Source: Phycisphaerales bacterium
GTDB lineage: Bacteria > Planctomycetota > Phycisphaerae > Sedimentisphaerales > Anaerobacaceae
Assembly: GCA_003533825.1 (NCBI GenBank)
Contig: DQCG01000675.1
Location: forward strand, 1 to 8,423
Length of the DNA: 8,423 nt
Direction of reading: 5' to 3'
Shown: positions 5,873-8,423 of the stretch, piece after piece
How the letters are laid out: each line of letters begins with the position of its first letter
Numbering within the stretch: position 1 is the stretch's first letter
Made by a program: the position numbers and the translations under genes
The notes under the pieces: model-generated
Databases searched by the model: none
Told to the model about the DNA's origin: nothing
What the model saw: only the letters and a program-made list of their open reading frames with translations

Positions 5873-7645
5873 GTGGCGAATAAGAATAATAGACACACAG
5901 AGAATATGAATGGACGGCAGGGGCGTATGGCGAAACGCAAAAGCAAGCGACTTTGGATTATAATTCTCCTGCTGGTAGTTGCCGGCGCGGCAGTTGTGCT
6001 TTCGGGATGGATGAGGACGCCCGGATCAATTAATACCGGTGACATAATAAGCACATTCACGGTGCGCCAGGATGACCTGGTTATCACGGTGACCGAAAGC
6101 GGCAATATCAAAGCTCAGGAGTCCACCGATATTATGTGTGAGGTTGAGGGCCGGGGCGTCGAAATTGCCAGTATCGTTCCCGAGGGCACGGTGATCACGC
6201 CGGAAGATGTTGCCAATAGTAAAATCCTCTGTCAATTGAACGCGGCTGAGCTCCAGGACACTTACAATCGCGAGCTGATCAGTTTTTCAACTGCCAAAGC
6301 GTCTTATTCCGAGGCCCAGGAAGCTTACATCATCCAGAAAAAACAGAATGAGTCGGACATTGCCGCGGCGGAGTTGGCGGTTGAGTTCGGTCTCATGGAT
6401 CTGCAGAACTACCTGGGCGAATCTGCATCTCAGCCACTTGTCGAACAGGTGACTCGGGAGCCCAATGCACCGATAGAAACGGCAGTCCTGTTGGAATTGC
6501 TCGAGGATCCCAACAGCCTGGGCGGCGAGGCTTCACAAATGCTGAAGCAATATCAAAATGATATTCTTCTTGCCGAGGGACAGCTTGAGAAAGCAACGGA
6601 TGTTTTAACGGGTACACAAAAGCTTCATGATGCGAATTACGCATCGGACCTTGATTTGAAGAGCGCTCAACTGGATGTGGACAGGTTTCGGATTCAACAA
6701 GAGAGTTCATCTGAAGCGCTCAGGTTGTATAAGCTCTATAGTTTTCCCAAGCAAACAAAGCAGCTTGTGAGCGACTACCACGAAGCACAACGCGAATTGG
6801 AACGCACCATCGCCCAGACACGATCCCAGTTGGCCCAGGCCCAGGCAAAACTTGAAAGTACCGAAGCCTCGTTTAATCTCCAGAAAAGCCATGTTGACAA
6901 ACTGGAGCGTCAGATTGCCGCGTGCACCATACGTGCGCCAAGCCCGGGCATCATCGTCTACGGCAGCAGTGCTGACTGGTACCAAAGGCGTGAAGACCCG
7001 ATCGAAGTCGGAGACATGGTTCGCCGGGGCCAGAAGATTTTTACCATTCCTAACTCGAATGTCATGGGTGTTGAGCTGAGGGTTCACGAGTCGTCGGTAA
7101 ACAAAGTTATGCCGGGTCAGGATGCGACGGTTACCGTCGAGGCCCATCCGGACATGGCATTTCAGGCTAAGGTAGTTAAGGTCGCTCCATTGCCGGATCC
7201 TCAGCATGGCTGGCTCGATCCCGGCGTGAAGGTCTATACGACCTATGTCGTGATCCAGGGGTCACACGATGTGCTCAAGCCGGGAATGTCGGCAAAAGTC
7301 GAAATTCTCGTCGAGCAGTTAGACAACGTCAAAATCGTGCCGGTTCAGGTCGTAGAAAATCGTGCCGGCAAGAAATTCTGCTATGTTGCGACCGAAACCG
7401 GACCGAAGGAACGTGAAGTACGAACAGGGGAGTTTAATAATACCTTTGTTGAGATCATCAGTGGATTGGAAGTTGGCGAGAAAGTGCTTTTGTCTCCGCC
7501 GCAGGGGATTGAGCGGAGAGATGCTTCCGAATCAAAACAACCGCAAAAGCCGGCGTCGCAAGAGACTCAGCAGCAGGATAGCGCTGAAGAAGATGGTGAG
7601 TCCCTCGAAGAACCCGAACCCGATACGGATACCTCAGCAACGTAG
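5873..7645 (+). CDS. Periplasmic adaptor (membrane fusion) protein of an RND/ABC efflux system, HlyD/MacA type
   Basis: A 590-residue adaptor expected to bridge an inner-membrane pump and an outer-membrane channel. A basic N-terminus and membrane anchor (about 27-45) precede the first half of the lipoyl (barrel-sandwich) domain (74-128, with SIVPEGTVI). A long alpha-helical hairpin (about 125-350) is rich in Ala, Gln, Glu and Leu, with a Pro/Gly-containing insertion at about 181-228. The second lipoyl half follows (351-395, RAPSPGIIVYG ... VGDMVRRGQKIF), then a beta-barrel domain (396-480, with KPGMSAKVEI) and a membrane-proximal domain (485-545). The last 45 residues are acidic, Gln-rich and probably disordered. 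It is longer than typical MacA (about 370-390) through the hairpin and tail. The frame begins at GTG 5873; ATGs at codons 12 and 19 are possible, and MAKRKSKRLWII (codon 19) would also make a natural N-terminus. No pump gene is adjacent, so the partner is unknown. Confidence 0.88.
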   Translation: MANKNNRHTENMNGRQGRMAKRKSKRLWIIILLLVVAGAAVVLSGWMRTPGSINTGDIISTFTVRQDDLVITVTESGNIKAQESTDIMCEVEGRGVEIASIVPEGTVITPEDVANSKILCQLNAAELQDTYNRELISFSTAKASYSEAQEAYIIQKKQNESDIAAAELAVEFGLMDLQNYLGESASQPLVEQVTREPNAPIETAVLLELLEDPNSLGGEASQMLKQYQNDILLAEGQLEKATDVLTGTQKLHDANYASDLDLKSAQLDVDRFRIQQESSSEALRLYKLYSFPKQTKQLVSDYHEAQRELERTIAQTRSQLAQAQAKLESTEASFNLQKSHVDKLERQIAACTIRAPSPGIIVYGSSADWYQRREDPIEVGDMVRRGQKIFTIPNSNVMGVELRVHESSVNKVMPGQDATVTVEAHPDMAFQAKVVKVAPLPDPQHGWLDPGVKVYTTYVVIQGSHDVLKPGMSAKVEILVEQLDNVKIVPVQVVENRAGKKFCYVATETGPKEREVRTGEFNNTFVEIISGLEVGEKVLLSPPQGIERRDASESKQPQKPASQETQQQDSAEEDGESLEEPEPDTDTSAT

Positions 7646-7756
7646 CAGCTTCAGCACCGGCCCCACTAAACGGCCTGTCGAATCCCTAATTACATCCTCA
7701 CTAAGCTCCCATGTATATAAAAGCAATCCCGGTCCGATCTTAGCTTCTTTTATAGT
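7646..7756. other. Gap between convergent adaptor and outer-membrane genes
   Basis: About 110 bases between two convergent stop codons. No stem followed by a U-run is visible on either strand, so no standard intrinsic terminator was found. Confidence 0.4.
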
Positions 7757-7777
7757 TTAGAATCTATAGAAGAAGCT
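7742..7777. repeat. Inverted repeat spanning the stop codon of the outer-membrane gene
   Basis: AGCTTCTTTTATAG (7742-7755) and CTATAGAAGAAGCT (7764-7777) pair over 14 positions with one T/G exception around an 8-base loop. The right arm encodes the final SFFY codons and the loop covers the last codons of the minus-strand gene. It may act as a barrier or 3' end stabiliser for one or both convergent transcripts; without a U-run, termination is unproven. Confidence 0.5.
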
Positions 7778-8423
7778 GACGGCAATAACAGGATATAGCT
7801 CAAATTTATCCAGGTCGTCTTCTATATCCTTCCTTTCCTTTTCCAGATCCGCCGACAGAGCATCTGCAATGGCCGGATTGAGTGCATTTGCAGAGAGTTT
7901 GACATCAGGAGAGCTTGTAAAAGCAACTCCTAAATCGCAGGTAAATCCCCATCTTCTGCTGCTGGTAAGCGGGTTGCCCCAGCCAATTCCGACATAAGGA
8001 GCTACATCATCGATTTCCACACAACCGGATAAAGTGCCTATGTCATCCCAATCGTACTCAATATCGCCAATTTCTTCAGTCTCTCCTGAAGCTCCTCTTG
8101 CACGCAGGTCGACTTCATGGTCCATTGATATAACGCCGCCGCTGATACGGAAAGAGCCGTTAAAGACATACCAGTCGGCCAATGCTGAGAAAGAAGAAAA
8201 ATCTAATTCAATATCGTATTCAATATCTTCAATTTCTTCCTCATCGATATCGAAATCGAGCATATTTAAGCCGACCCGTGCATTGATATCCGATCTTACT
8301 GCCGTGGTAAATTCGCCGCCGAGACCGAGCGTGCTGGCTTTTCCCGAAACTGCATATTTTCCACTATCCTGACACCCCGCTCCGCAAGAAAGTAAAACTG
8401 ACAAGATTAATAACAAAATTGCT
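7757..8423 (-). CDS. Outer-membrane beta-barrel protein (5' end beyond window)
   Basis: About 222 codons are visible and the frame is open to the right edge; a TTG at 8416 lies inside the hydrophobic leader, so the true start is probably outside. A leader (ILLLILSVLLSCGAGC) precedes SGKASTLGLGGEFTTAVRSD and NARVGLNML, a pattern I associate with a family of small bacterial outer-membrane barrels of about 220-250 residues. Alternating polar/hydrophobic strands follow (ALADWYVFNGSFRISGG, VAPYVGIGWGNPL, GFTCDLGVAF), and the protein ends FSFFYRF-like, with a terminal Phe (AVSFFYRF) that matches the BAM insertion signal. Very acidic loops (DIDEEEIEDIEYD; EKERKDIEDDLDK) separate strands. The leader Cys residues could form a lipobox (LLSC), though this is not a clean match. 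Substrate or partner is unknown. It converges on the adaptor gene, so the two are not in one operon. Confidence 0.78.
   Translation of the reverse strand, partial: AILLLILSVLLSCGAGCQDSGKYAVSGKASTLGLGGEFTTAVRSDINARVGLNMLDFDIDEEEIEDIEYDIELDFSSFSALADWYVFNGSFRISGGVISMDHEVDLRARGASGETEEIGDIEYDWDDIGTLSGCVEIDDVAPYVGIGWGNPLTSSRRWGFTCDLGVAFTSSPDVKLSANALNPAIADALSADLEKERKDIEDDLDKFELYPVIAVSFFYRF

Noticed and set aside
6707..7207. 166-codon minus-strand ORF opposite the adaptor gene
   Set aside because: Antisense to the clearly conserved lipoyl and hairpin part of the adaptor; composition is that of a reverse-frame shadow.

Overview
The window looks like chromosome from a Gram-negative, peptidoglycan-making bacterium, most likely a planctomycete of the Phycisphaerae type. 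This is an inference. It rests on the style of the RND/ABC periplasmic adaptor (a DLVITVTESG...EVEGRG...SIVPEGT N-terminal half), on a division and cell wall (dcw) cluster of unusual gene order, and on moderate base composition by eye. An outer-membrane beta-barrel protein ending in Phe confirms a diderm envelope. No rRNA, tRNA, CRISPR array or intact mobile element was seen.

The left two thirds (1-5225) is the start of a dcw operon read on the minus strand. From its promoter the order is mraZ, a small unknown gene, rsmH (mraW), a membrane-anchored double-LysM protein, an ftsL-like gene, ftsI (division transpeptidase), and then the beginning of a MurG-like GT-B glycosyltransferase of the MJ1255 type, cut by the window edge. 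mraZ to the unknown gene, ftsL to ftsI, and ftsI to the glycosyltransferase are nearly contiguous. The operon starts at a near-perfect sigma-70 promoter (TTGACA, 16 bp, TATAAT with extended -10) whose spacer carries two GTGG boxes exactly 10 bp apart, a plausible MraZ autoregulatory operator. The promoter also settles the mraZ start at the ATG at 5162. Two genes here start with non-ATG codons (rsmH GTG, ftsI TTG).

The stretch 5226-5872 has no convincing gene. It holds two imperfect inverted repeats, a possible degraded insertion-sequence end and a 25-codon ORF.

The right third has a plus-strand gene for a large periplasmic adaptor of the HlyD/MacA kind (5873-7645), with no transporter partner visible, facing a minus-strand outer-membrane beta-barrel gene (7757 to beyond the right edge). 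Together the window is about the cell envelope: septal peptidoglycan synthesis and its regulation on the left, and trans-envelope export and outer membrane on the right. The most notable points are the LysM protein and the unknown small gene built into the dcw operon, and the glycosyltransferase in the place where murE is usual.
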